Positions 1 to 5,366 of a DNA stretch of 7,394 nt are shown here, one piece after another. The notes beneath the pieces were generated by a model that ran no database searches, was not told where the DNA came from, and saw only the letters and a program-made list of their open reading frames with translations. The translations under genes and the position numbers were made by a program. This DNA is from Mollicutes bacterium (GTDB lineage: Bacteria; Bacillota_I; Bacilli_A; Izemoplasmatales; Izemoplasmataceae). Position 1 is the first letter of the stretch. Each line of letters begins with the position of its first letter. Where the stretch lies: assembly GCA_003559585.1 (NCBI GenBank), contig PWKX01000126.1, positions 1 to 7,394 of the forward strand. Reading direction: 5' to 3'.

Positions 1-632
1 CCTAAAAAAGTTAACACGCCTAAACCGATAAAAAAGTAGGTGGTTAAGACCCCAAGTATGTAAGAAAAGGAGACAATCATGAGCATTTTTTTCGATTTTA
101 AAAACGATAAAATAGAAATAAACATCAACAACATCGCAATGGCACAAGGGTTAATCCCATCTAATAAACCAGCGATGATCACCACCGATAAACCTTGCCA
201 GCCTTGTAAAAAATCAACATCAGGATCAACGAGGTCTTTAAACGGTGTATTGGCGCTAGTTTGAATGTCGCCGTCTTCATAAGCGGCGATGATGGTTGCG
301 GCGGTTTGATAATAATCTTGACCGGCAAAGATCAGTGGGTAAGTACCACTAACATCATAGGTTTCAATGAAGGAAAGAAAGGTATAATAATTAATGGTGT
401 CGCTTCTTGAGACTCGTATCTCGGCTACGTGATAACCATCATCTCTTAGTTTTTCGATGATTTCGGCTTCATCAACCAATAAACAATCGGTACATTGTGG
501 GTCATAAAAATAAATGATGTCATGGTCCATGATATCATCTGGTGTTTCTGTTTGTGCGGTTATAGAAGGTGTTGACAATATTAAGATAAGGCTTGCGACG
601 ATTAGACAAACCTTAGAAAACGTTACATTCAT
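1..632 (-). CDS. Thioredoxin-like domain fused to CcdA/DsbD-type membrane thiol-disulfide transporter (partial, C-terminus beyond window)
   Basis: Reading the minus strand from ATG at 632 gives an open frame of 210 codons to the window edge with no stop. Residues 1-26 look like a signal peptide or anchor (hydrophobic 8-20, then STPSITA). Residues 37-125 resemble a thioredoxin/glutaredoxin fold: YFYDPQCTDC holds a CxxC pair (C47, C50), and TYPLIF holds a probable cis-proline (P99). Two hydrophobic segments follow, about 147-177 and 183-208. The first carries GLLDGINPCA (C163), the hallmark of the CcdA/DsbD transmembrane domain, whose cysteine pair passes electrons from cytoplasmic thioredoxin to the outer face. 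By inference the protein relays reductant to its own extracytoplasmic Trx domain and then to secreted or lipoprotein thiols. The Trx domain precedes the membrane part, unlike E. coli DsbD. The start is supported by GAGGTGAT just upstream. The second transmembrane cysteine lies outside the window. The family call is firm; the substrate is unknown. Confidence 0.88.
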   Translation of the reverse strand, partial: MNVTFSKVCLIVASLILILSTPSITAQTETPDDIMDHDIIYFYDPQCTDCLLVDEAEIIEKLRDDGYHVAEIRVSRSDTINYYTFLSFIETYDVSGTYPLIFAGQDYYQTAATIIAAYEDGDIQTSANTPFKDLVDPDVDFLQGWQGLSVVIIAGLLDGINPCAIAMLLMFISILSFLKSKKMLMIVSFSYILGVLTTYFFIGLGVLTFL

Positions 633-660
633 GTTATCACCTCGGTTGGCTTGCCATTTT

Positions 661-689
661 ATTATAGGGCGGTTTAATTCGCTTGTCAA
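661..689 (-). promoter_or_regulatory. Consensus sigma-A promoter for the Trx-CcdA gene
   Basis: On the minus strand, TTGACA (689-684) and TATAAT (666-661) are both perfect and separated by exactly 17 bp. Transcription would start near 654, giving a leader of about 22 nt that contains the GAGGTGAT ribosome site before ATG 632. This is the best-matching promoter in the window and suggests strong constitutive expression. No operator-like palindrome was seen over it. Confidence 0.85.
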
Positions 690-700
690 ACTATATTATA

Positions 701-731
701 TTGGTCATTGTAGGGGTGTTTGTGGTATAAT
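701..731 (+). promoter_or_regulatory. Extended -10 promoter for ylbF-ylbG
   Basis: TATAAT lies at 726-731, preceded by TGG (723-725), which makes an extended -10. The only -35 candidate is a poor TTGGTC at 701-706 with a 19-bp spacer, so the promoter would depend on the extended -10. The expected start, near 738, falls inside the AAGGTGAT ribosome site. The mRNA would then have an unusually short leader of about 10 nt before ATG 748. Confidence 0.6.
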
Positions 732-747
732 TGAGAAGGTGATAAAT

Positions 748-1158
748 ATGGATCAAAAAACCATTGAATACGTCTATGATTTGATAGATGATATTAAAGA
801 TAGTGAAACGTTTAAAGCATATAAAAAAGCGCAACAAGCTTTAGAATCATCGGTTGAGCTAAGCGCATTAATTGAGTCGTTTCAACAAGCGAAAAGCAAA
901 TATGAAGCGGCCAAACAATATGGGACTTACCATCCTGATTTAAACACATATAAATCACAGTTAAGTGATTGTAAAACGAAGCTTTACACACATCCTTTAT
1001 ATCAAGATTTTAAAGCTTGTGAAAAAACACTCAATGCATGGTTAGATGACATGGCTATCACACTAGCTAAAACGGTGTCGCCTAACATCACTGTGGATGT
1101 CTCACATCCTTTTCATGCGCAAGGAGGGCAAAAGACATGCAAGAAAGAATCGCATTAA
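748..1158 (+). CDS. ylbF: YlbF/RicF family protein (RNase Y regulatory complex component)
   Basis: This 136-residue, mostly helical, charged protein matches the YlbF/YmcA family. The clearest signature is KYEAAKQYGTYHPDL (about 51-65), corresponding to the YE..(Q)FGKYHPD segment of Bacillus YlbF. In B. subtilis, YlbF (RicF) works with YmcA (RicA) and YaaT (RicT) as an Fe-S-containing complex that helps RNase Y in mRNA maturation and affects competence, sporulation and biofilm formation. The start at 748 is chosen because AAGGTGAT (736-743) sits just upstream; the frame is open further up, but that stretch lies over the divergent promoter. Cysteines are C75, C91 and C131. The C-terminal tail has only one cysteine, whereas the Bacillus protein has a cysteine cluster there as I recall it, so Fe-S ligation may differ. 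The 3' end overlaps ylbG by 22 nt, implying translational coupling. Function beyond the family is inferred. Confidence 0.85.
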   Translation: MDQKTIEYVYDLIDDIKDSETFKAYKKAQQALESSVELSALIESFQQAKSKYEAAKQYGTYHPDLNTYKSQLSDCKTKLYTHPLYQDFKACEKTLNAWLDDMAITLAKTVSPNITVDVSHPFHAQGGQKTCKKESH

Positions 1159-1400
1159 TCGTTTACTTTAAAAATTTAAAAGTCTTAAAGCGGATCAAAC
1201 GCCTAGGTCATGTGAGCTATTTTCATAAAAAACGTAAGTACGCAATCCTTTATGTGAACGCCAGTGAACAAGCTGACATCACAAAGACACTTGAATCATT
1301 AAGACATGTCCGTAGAGTTGATGTTTCTAAGCTTGATGACTCAGCTTATCAACTGCATGTTGAGGCGTTTTCTAAACCAGATGAAAGCCCTGATTCATGA
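1137..1400 (+). CDS. ylbG: YlbG family protein (DUF2129)
   Basis: This small basic protein of 87 residues resembles Bacillus YlbG. It opens with a strand-like LIVYFKNLKVLKRIKRLGHVSY, followed by KRKYAILYVN and a later RHVRRVDVS segment, the same pattern as the LIVW...L.KFG.V.YVSKR.KYVVLY core of DUF2129. The start at 1137 follows a strong AAGGAGG (1121-1127) and lies inside the end of ylbF. The same ylbF-ylbG adjacency is found in Bacillus, which supports both names. No biochemical role is established for the family. The conserved pairing with a subunit of the RNase Y complex only hints at an RNA-related job. It ends in TGA, evidence that this organism uses TGA as a stop. Confidence 0.85.
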   Translation: MQERIALIVYFKNLKVLKRIKRLGHVSYFHKKRKYAILYVNASEQADITKTLESLRHVRRVDVSKLDDSAYQLHVEAFSKPDESPDS

Positions 1401-1413
1401 TTTTTAAGATGTT

Positions 1414-1445
1414 AAGTAAAAACACTTGACAACCGTGTTTTACTT
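1414..1445 (+). repeat. Inverted repeat (hairpin) overlapping the rpsP -35 element
   Basis: AAGTAAAAACAC (1414-1425) and GTGTTTTACTT (1435-1445) are complementary over 11 pairs with one bulged A. They enclose a 9-nt loop, TTGACAACC (1426-1434), whose first six bases are the -35 hexamer. It could act in RNA as a weak terminator for ylbG (only a short T run follows) or in DNA as an operator. The arms are AT-rich. Also present is a 10-bp direct repeat, ACTTGACAAC, at 1424-1433 and 1452-1461. Confidence 0.5.
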
Positions 1446-1454
1446 TGGTAAACT
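1426..1454 (+). promoter_or_regulatory. Sigma-A promoter for rpsP-khpA
   Basis: A perfect -35 TTGACA (1426-1431), a 17-bp spacer and TAAACT (1449-1454, 4 of 6 matches) are preceded by TGG (1446-1448), giving an extended -10. Predicted start is near 1461, leaving a leader of about 25 nt with GAAGGAGGA (1471-1479) before ATG 1486. It is well suited to a highly expressed ribosomal protein gene. Confidence 0.75.
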
Positions 1455-1485
1455 TGACAACGAAATCAATGAAGGAGGAATCACT

Positions 1486-1758
1486 ATGGCAGTTAAATTA
1501 CGTCTACAAAGATTTGGTACTGTTAAACGCCCGTTTTACCGTTTGGTTGCAGCAGACAGCAAGTTCAAACGCGATGGTCGTTATTTAGAAATAATCGGAA
1601 CGTATGATCCGCGTCAAAACCCTTCGGTTGTTCAAATCGAAGAAGATCGTGCGCTTGAATGGTTGAAAAAAGGTGCACAACCAACCACGACTGTAAAAAA
1701 CATTTTACGTGAACAAGGTGTTCTTGCGAAGTATCGTGAAGATAAAAAAGCACAGTAA
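1486..1758 (+). CDS. rpsP: 30S ribosomal protein S16
   Basis: This 90-residue protein carries the full bacterial S16 signature: MAVKLRLQRFGTVKRPFYR at the N-terminus, then VAADSKFKRDGRYLEIIGTYDP, and a C-terminal half with ALEWLKKGAQPTTTVKNIL. S16 binds 16S rRNA early and stabilises 30S assembly. Its length is normal for the family (about 80-90). The start at 1486 is fixed by GGAGG at 1474-1478 and by the conserved N-terminal MAVKLRL; a longer open frame upstream would run through the promoter. It is the first gene of the usual rpsP-khpA-rimM-trmD-rplS cluster. Its stop overlaps the ribosome site of khpA. Confidence 0.98.
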   Translation: MAVKLRLQRFGTVKRPFYRLVAADSKFKRDGRYLEIIGTYDPRQNPSVVQIEEDRALEWLKKGAQPTTTVKNILREQGVLAKYREDKKAQ

Positions 1759-1772
1759 GGAGCTTTAATTCC

Positions 1773-2021
1773 ATGACTGTTGATTATGAAAAACTAGTTT
1801 CTGATTTGGTCAAACCTTTGGTTGTCCACCCAGATGATGTTGAAGTGAAAAAATTATCTGAAGATGATCAGCTTGTGACCGTTCAGGTTCTCGTTCACAC
1901 CGATGACCTTGGTCGTGTTATTGGAAAGAATGGCCGAATTGCCAACGCAATCCGCACAATCGCTTATGCGAGTGCTTCACGTGCACACAAAAAAATTACC
2001 ATTAACATCGACGCTTTTTAG
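1773..2021 (+). CDS. khpA: KH-domain RNA-binding protein KhpA (YlqC)
   Basis: This 82-residue protein consists of a single KH domain. The GxxG loop that grips single-stranded RNA is G51-K-N-G54 within GRVIGKNGRIANAIRTIAY, the classic KhpA form. In Gram-positive bacteria KhpA pairs with KhpB (Jag/EloR) and affects cell division, cell elongation and small-RNA binding. Its place directly after rpsP is conserved across Firmicutes. AAGGAG (1757-1762) overlaps the rpsP stop and lies 10 nt before ATG 1773, so translation is probably coupled. An intrinsic terminator follows 14 nt after the stop. Confidence 0.95.
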   Translation: MTVDYEKLVSDLVKPLVVHPDDVEVKKLSEDDQLVTVQVLVHTDDLGRVIGKNGRIANAIRTIAYASASRAHKKITINIDAF

Positions 2022-2034
2022 ATGTGATGGCAAC

Positions 2035-2084
2035 GGTCTCCTATTAATATGGAGACTTTTTTATTCAAATAAATGGAGGTCTCC
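2035..2084 (+). repeat. Duplicated GGTCTCC flanking the terminator and exporter ribosome site
   Basis: GGTCTCC occurs at 2035-2041 (left arm of the terminator) and again at 2078-2084, overlapping the GGAGG ribosome site (2075-2079) of the ABC ATPase gene. The single GGAGAC at 2051-2056 can pair with either copy. In read-through RNA an alternative hairpin, 2051-2084, could therefore form with TTTAT/ATAAA inner pairing and place the ribosome site in an internal loop. Structure only; no function is shown. Confidence 0.45.
2036..2062 (+). terminator. Intrinsic terminator (or attenuator) after khpA
   Basis: GTCTCC (2036-2041) pairs with GGAGAC (2051-2056) around a 9-nt AT-rich loop, followed directly by six T (2057-2062). 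The 6-bp stem is short, so termination may be partial. The next gene begins fewer than 30 bases later with no visible promoter, which favours an attenuator within the longer operon. Confidence 0.75.
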
Positions 2085-2090
2085 GTGCAG

Positions 2091-2870
2091 ATGTTATCAG
2101 TAGAAGACATTAAAAAAACATTCACATTAAGTAAAAAACAAATGAAAATTGAACGCACAAATGATAAGAAAAAAGTGGCAGTTGATCATTTATCGTTTGA
2201 GGCTCGACGCGGCGAAATTTATGGTTTGCTAGGTCCCAATGGTGCGGGGAAGACAACAGCGTTAAGATGTATTTCAACATTGATAAAACCCGATGTGGGA
2301 ACGATTAAAGTCAATGGTGTTGATACGACACATCACGCCGCAAAAGTTCGTGAAAACATCGCTTTTTTAACCAGTGAGTTAAAACTAGATGATCATTTCA
2401 CACCGAATTACTTATTTCGGTATTTTTCTGCGTTGCACAACGTAGAGGAACAAACGATGTTAGAACGTAAAAAGATGCTGTTTAACCGCTTCGGTATTGA
2501 TCAATTTCAAGAAGTGAAGATTGCTGATTTATCAACAGGTATGAAACAAAAAATCTCTATTGCGATTGCGCTGGTTCATGATCCTGATTTTATCATATTT
2601 GATGAACCGACCAACGGATTAGATATTTTAACGGCTAAAACGGTGATCGATTACTTATTAGAGATGCGCGATGCTGGAAAAGGCATCATCATCTCTACGC
2701 ATATTTTAAGTGTGGTTGAGAAATTATGTGACCGTGTTGGCATCATCATTGATGGGGCTTTAAAAGCGGAAGGAACGATTGATGCCGTGTGTCAAACGCA
2801 TAACCACGACACATTAGAAGACGTCTTTTTTGCGTTAATGCAAGATGCAAAGGGTGATGAACATGCGTAA
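2091..2870 (+). CDS. ABC transporter ATP-binding protein, NatA-like
   Basis: This 259-residue cytoplasmic ATPase has every core ABC motif: Walker A GPNGAGKT (48-55), signature LSTGM (147-151, a variant of LSGGQ), Walker B IIFDEP (168-173), D-loop GLD (176-178) and switch histidine H204. The FLTSELKLDDHFTP stretch (92-105) sits where the Q-loop glutamine normally lies. Together with the N-terminal LSKKQMK insert, it is typical of the NatA-type sodium or drug exporter branch. It should energise the permease encoded immediately downstream. Start choice is uncertain: ATG 2091 gives the usual ML-V N-terminus, 11 nt after GGAGG. GTG 2085, 5 nt after it, is also possible; ATG 2073 overlaps the ribosome site and is unlikely. 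The last 8 nt overlap the permease gene. The substrate cannot be read from sequence; natA is only the nearest recognisable relative. Confidence 0.9.
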   Translation: MLSVEDIKKTFTLSKKQMKIERTNDKKKVAVDHLSFEARRGEIYGLLGPNGAGKTTALRCISTLIKPDVGTIKVNGVDTTHHAAKVRENIAFLTSELKLDDHFTPNYLFRYFSALHNVEEQTMLERKKMLFNRFGIDQFQEVKIADLSTGMKQKISIAIALVHDPDFIIFDEPTNGLDILTAKTVIDYLLEMRDAGKGIIISTHILSVVEKLCDRVGIIIDGALKAEGTIDAVCQTHNHDTLEDVFFALMQDAKGDEHA

Positions 2871-4053
2871 TATATGGACGGTGTTTAAAAAAGAAATTTA
2901 CCGTGTCTTTAGCGATCGTAGACTTATTTTAACGTTATTTATCATGCCTGGTTTAGCGATTTTCTTAATATATTCTTTAATGGGCAATATCATCGGTGCT
3001 CAAGAGACACAAGTTAGCGAATACGAAGCGTTGATTTATACTGAAAATATGCCTGCTGAGATAAAGACGCTGATGGATGAATCAATGCATTATCGTTTAT
3101 ATGATGGTGATGCCTTAGACCAAGCCACAAGCGAACAAAAAGTTTTAGAAGGTGAGTTAGAACTTGTGTTGTTGTTTGATGAAGACTTTACACAAAAAGT
3201 CGAGGCTTACCAAACAAACAGCTTACCTGACATTGAGGTCTTTTATAATCAAGCTGAACAACGGTCTTTAAGAGCGTATAATTTATTCAATGGTGTGTTA
3301 AATCATTATCATGAGACGACCGTGATTGAACGGTTGAGTGAACCGAGTGATTATCAAGTTTTTGATTTACAAACACAAAACATTATGGATGAACGCGCTT
3401 TTGCAGCGCAAGGCTTTGCGATGCTGTTGCCGATGTTGATTGTGATTTTCTTGTTTGCAGGCGCGATGAGTATTGGTCCAGATGCCATCGCAGGTGAAAA
3501 AGAACGCGGGACCATTGCGACATTACTAGTTACACCAGTGCAACGTCGTGATATTGCTTTAGGAAAGGTCCTTTCCTTATCGGTTTTAGCGTTGCTATCA
3601 GCCCTATCAAGTTTTATCGGCGTTGTGTTATCTTTGCCTAACTTAATGCAAATGGATGATACTATGCCCGATGTGTCGATTTATGGCATGTCAGATTATT
3701 TAATTATTTTAGTGTTGCTGATGGTGATGGTGCTGTTCATCGTGGCCATCATCGCGGCGGTAAGTGCTTATGCTAAAACCATTAAAGAAGCATCAATGTT
3801 AATCATGCCATTTTACTTCTTGGCCATGATTGTTGGTGTGATGAACTCGTTTGGTGGCGATGTCTCACATGATGTCATCACCCATTTGATACCGATATAC
3901 GGACCTGTTAATTTACTGAGTGGCATGTTGAGATTTGAGTATCAAACGGTTAATTTTATGGTGACGGTTTTATCGTCACTTGGTTATACTGTGTTGCTGA
4001 TTGCATTGTTAAATGTGATGTTTAAAAGCGAACGCATGATGTTTCAAAAATAA
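2863..4053 (+). CDS. ABC-2 type transporter permease, NatB-like
   Basis: This 396-residue membrane protein has the ABC-2 export layout. One transmembrane helix lies near 22-44 after a cytoplasmic FKKEIYRVFSDRR start. A large extracytoplasmic domain (about 45-180) follows, then a C-terminal membrane block with helices near 184-205, 235-258, 278-304, 309-329 and 365-388. Between the second and third helices lies the coupling segment GEKERGTIATLLVTPV (211-226), the ABC-2/NatB hallmark that contacts the ATPase. The size and architecture match NatB-type permeases. ATG 2863 is preferred because AAAGGG (2849-2854) ends 8 nt upstream; ATG 2845 and 2857 are in frame but too close to the ribosome site. 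The gene overlaps the ATPase gene by 8 nt, so the two subunits are likely made in coupled fashion. Sodium export is a possibility only; peptides, drugs or lipids are equally open. Confidence 0.88.
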   Translation: MRNIWTVFKKEIYRVFSDRRLILTLFIMPGLAIFLIYSLMGNIIGAQETQVSEYEALIYTENMPAEIKTLMDESMHYRLYDGDALDQATSEQKVLEGELELVLLFDEDFTQKVEAYQTNSLPDIEVFYNQAEQRSLRAYNLFNGVLNHYHETTVIERLSEPSDYQVFDLQTQNIMDERAFAAQGFAMLLPMLIVIFLFAGAMSIGPDAIAGEKERGTIATLLVTPVQRRDIALGKVLSLSVLALLSALSSFIGVVLSLPNLMQMDDTMPDVSIYGMSDYLIILVLLMVMVLFIVAIIAAVSAYAKTIKEASMLIMPFYFLAMIVGVMNSFGGDVSHDVITHLIPIYGPVNLLSGMLRFEYQTVNFMVTVLSSLGYTVLLIALLNVMFKSERMMFQK

Positions 4054-4066
4054 GAGGTGATTCACT

Positions 4067-4570
4067 TTGAAATATATTCCCATTGGTACCATCACAAAAC
4101 CACATGGTTTAAAGGGAAATCTACATGTGAAATCCGATACTGATTTTAAAGAGGCACGTTATAAAATCGGTCAAACGTTGTATCTTCATAAAGCGGGTAA
4201 ACGGACTAAAGTCACAGTAGAAAACCATTTTGAGAAAAAACCACTCGATGTTTTAAAGTTCGAAGAATTTGATGACATCAGTGCTGTTGAACCTTACCGG
4301 GGCGCTACATTAGAAATAGAGGCCTCTAAACGCGGTACACTAGCGGATGATGAGTTTTATTTTGATGACTTAGTTGGCTTAGCGGTATATGTTCGTGATG
4401 AGCATAAAGGTGACATTACCGACGTGTTTGAACTCCCACAAGGCGCTGCTTTACGCGTTAAGCTTAAAAACGGTAAAACTAAACTTGTGCCTTTTTTAAA
4501 GGTATATGTTGATGCGGTTGATATGGATCAAGGCATTGTGAAGATACATGACATTGAGGGATTATTATGA
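4067..4570 (+). CDS. rimM: Ribosome maturation factor RimM
   Basis: This 167-residue protein has the two RimM modules. The N-terminal domain opens with IPIGTITKPHGLKGNLHV (4-21). The C-terminal PRC-barrel has DDEFYFDDLVGLAVY (94-108), LVPFLKVYVDAVD (140-152) and ends in GLL. RimM binds S19 in the 30S head and assists 16S rRNA maturation. The initiation codon is TTG: the conserved N-terminus begins there, AGAGGTGA (4053-4060) is 6 nt upstream, and no ATG fits the homology. The gene starts 13 nt after the permease stop and overlaps trmD by ATGA, the usual rimM-trmD coupling. It ends in TGA. Confidence 0.96.
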   Translation: MKYIPIGTITKPHGLKGNLHVKSDTDFKEARYKIGQTLYLHKAGKRTKVTVENHFEKKPLDVLKFEEFDDISAVEPYRGATLEIEASKRGTLADDEFYFDDLVGLAVYVRDEHKGDITDVFELPQGAALRVKLKNGKTKLVPFLKVYVDAVDMDQGIVKIHDIEGLL

Positions 4571-5259
4571 GAATAGACATTTTAACGTTGTTTCCAAATA
4601 TGATTGAGCCTGTTCTCAACGAATCAATGATGTGGCGAGCTAAGGCGTATAAATTTGTCAACATCAATGTGATTGATTACCGTGCTTACAGTGAAGATAA
4701 ACGCAAAACCGTTGATGACACCCCTTATGGTGGTGGCGCGGGGATGGTTTTAAGGGTTGAACCTGTGATTAAAGCATTGCGTGATATTGACGGGCATGAA
4801 GATGCTTTGAAAATCTTGATGACGCCACAAGGCATTCCATTTACTCAAACCAGAGCCAAAACCTTATCTAAAAACAAGCATGTCATCATTATGTGCGGTC
4901 ATTATGAAGGGTATGATGAACGCATTCGTGATTATTTTGATGTGGAAGTCTCGATTGGAGATTATGTTTTAACAAGTGGTGAAGTTGCGGCGCTTGTGGT
5001 TGTTGATGCGATGGTAAGACTGATCCCTGGTGTGTTATCCAACGCATCATCCGCCGAAGATGATTCGTTTTCTAATCATTTATTAGAATACCCACAATAC
5101 ACAAGACCAAGAGTGTTTGAAGGCAAAGCCGTGCCTGATATTTTATTAAGTGGACACCATCAAAACATTCAATCATGGCGTTTAGAACAAAGTGAAAGTA
5201 GAACAAAGAAACGTCGGCCCGATTTATATCAAAAATACAAAGAATCTAAAGAAAAATAG
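4567..5259 (+). CDS. trmD: tRNA (guanine-37-N1)-methyltransferase TrmD
   Basis: TrmD transfers a methyl group from S-adenosylmethionine to N1 of G37 in tRNAs with a G at position 36, preventing +1 frameshifting. The trefoil-knot SPOUT signatures are all present: DILTLFP (4-10), DDTPYGGGAGM (50-60), MTPQG (85-89), CGHYEGYDERI (110-120) and SIGDYVLTSGE (129-139). R151 in VRLIPGVL and D166 in AEDDSF match the catalytic Arg and Asp of E. coli TrmD (R154, D169). LLEYPQYTRP (172-181) and VPDILLSGHH (189-198) lead into the tRNA-binding C-terminal part. At 230 residues it is near full family length. It starts inside the rimM stop codon (ATGA), and the rplS promoter's -35 begins on the base after its TAG. 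Confidence 0.98.
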   Translation: MRIDILTLFPNMIEPVLNESMMWRAKAYKFVNINVIDYRAYSEDKRKTVDDTPYGGGAGMVLRVEPVIKALRDIDGHEDALKILMTPQGIPFTQTRAKTLSKNKHVIIMCGHYEGYDERIRDYFDVEVSIGDYVLTSGEVAALVVVDAMVRLIPGVLSNASSAEDDSFSNHLLEYPQYTRPRVFEGKAVPDILLSGHHQNIQSWRLEQSESRTKKRRPDLYQKYKESKEK

Positions 5260-5288
5260 TTGTATTTATTCATTGGCTATGCTATAAT
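5260..5288 (+). promoter_or_regulatory. Sigma-A promoter for rplS
   Basis: TTGTAT (5260-5265, 4 of 6) is followed by a 17-bp spacer and a perfect TATAAT (5283-5288) preceded by TGC (5280-5282), an extended -10. Transcription should begin near 5295, giving a leader of about 72 nt that contains the L19-type structure. The promoter makes rplS expression independent of the upstream genes. Confidence 0.8.
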
Positions 5289-5300
5289 CTATTGCGCTGT

Positions 5301-5344
5301 TAACCATATTTGTTCCGCTGGAGAATCGCTCTAAGAACAAGTTA
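5301..5344 (+). ncRNA. Candidate L19 (rplS) autoregulatory leader RNA
   Basis: The leader can fold as a stem TTGTTC/GAACAA (5310-5315 with 5335-5340) capped by a short GC pair and a purine-rich loop, CTGGAGAATC (5318-5327). A lower helix TAAC/GTTA (5301-5304 with 5341-5344) lies below, with a 5-nt bulge, CATAT, on the 5' side only. A compact leader of about 40 nt directly upstream of rplS is known in Firmicutes (the L19 leader family) and is thought to bind L19 for feedback control. Position, size and fold agree; I am matching by memory of the family, not by a covariance model. The ribosome site AAAAAGGAG lies just downstream. Confidence 0.65.
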
Positions 5345-5366
5345 TCATAAAAAAAGGAGTGATCCC

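Noticed and set aside
79..264. Plus-strand open frame of 61 codons
   Set aside because: It is antisense to the Trx-CcdA gene, has no ribosome site of note and no recognisable family. The minus strand carries clear CxxC and NPCA motifs.
514..747. N-terminal extension of YlbF by 78 residues
   Set aside because: It would run through the divergent gene and both promoters. YlbF homology begins at about 748, next to a good ribosome site.
970..988. TGTAAA...TTTACA palindrome, cre-like
   Set aside because: It lies inside ylbF coding sequence with a 7-bp spacer and no nearby promoter; most likely chance.
1454..1482. Second TTGACA as another -35 for rpsP
   Set aside because: No -10-like hexamer lies 16-18 bp downstream; that position falls on the ribosome site.
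1565..1774. Minus-strand open frame of 69 codons
   Set aside because: Fully antisense to rpsP, which is unambiguous; no ribosome site or family signature.
2051..2084. Classical antiterminator for the khpA terminator
   Set aside because: The competing GGTCTCC (2078-2084) is transcribed after the T run, so it cannot prevent termination. Only a post-read-through role is possible.
1903..2103. Plus-strand open frame of 66 codons across khpA, the terminator and the exporter start
   Set aside because: Out of frame with both real genes and runs through the terminator.
4479..4667. Minus-strand open frame of 62 codons at the rimM-trmD junction
   Set aside because: Antisense to two clear genes; no coding support.
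5310..5366. Extended L19 start upstream of 5367
   Set aside because: It would translate the structured leader; the ribosome site and the L19 N-terminus both point to 5367.
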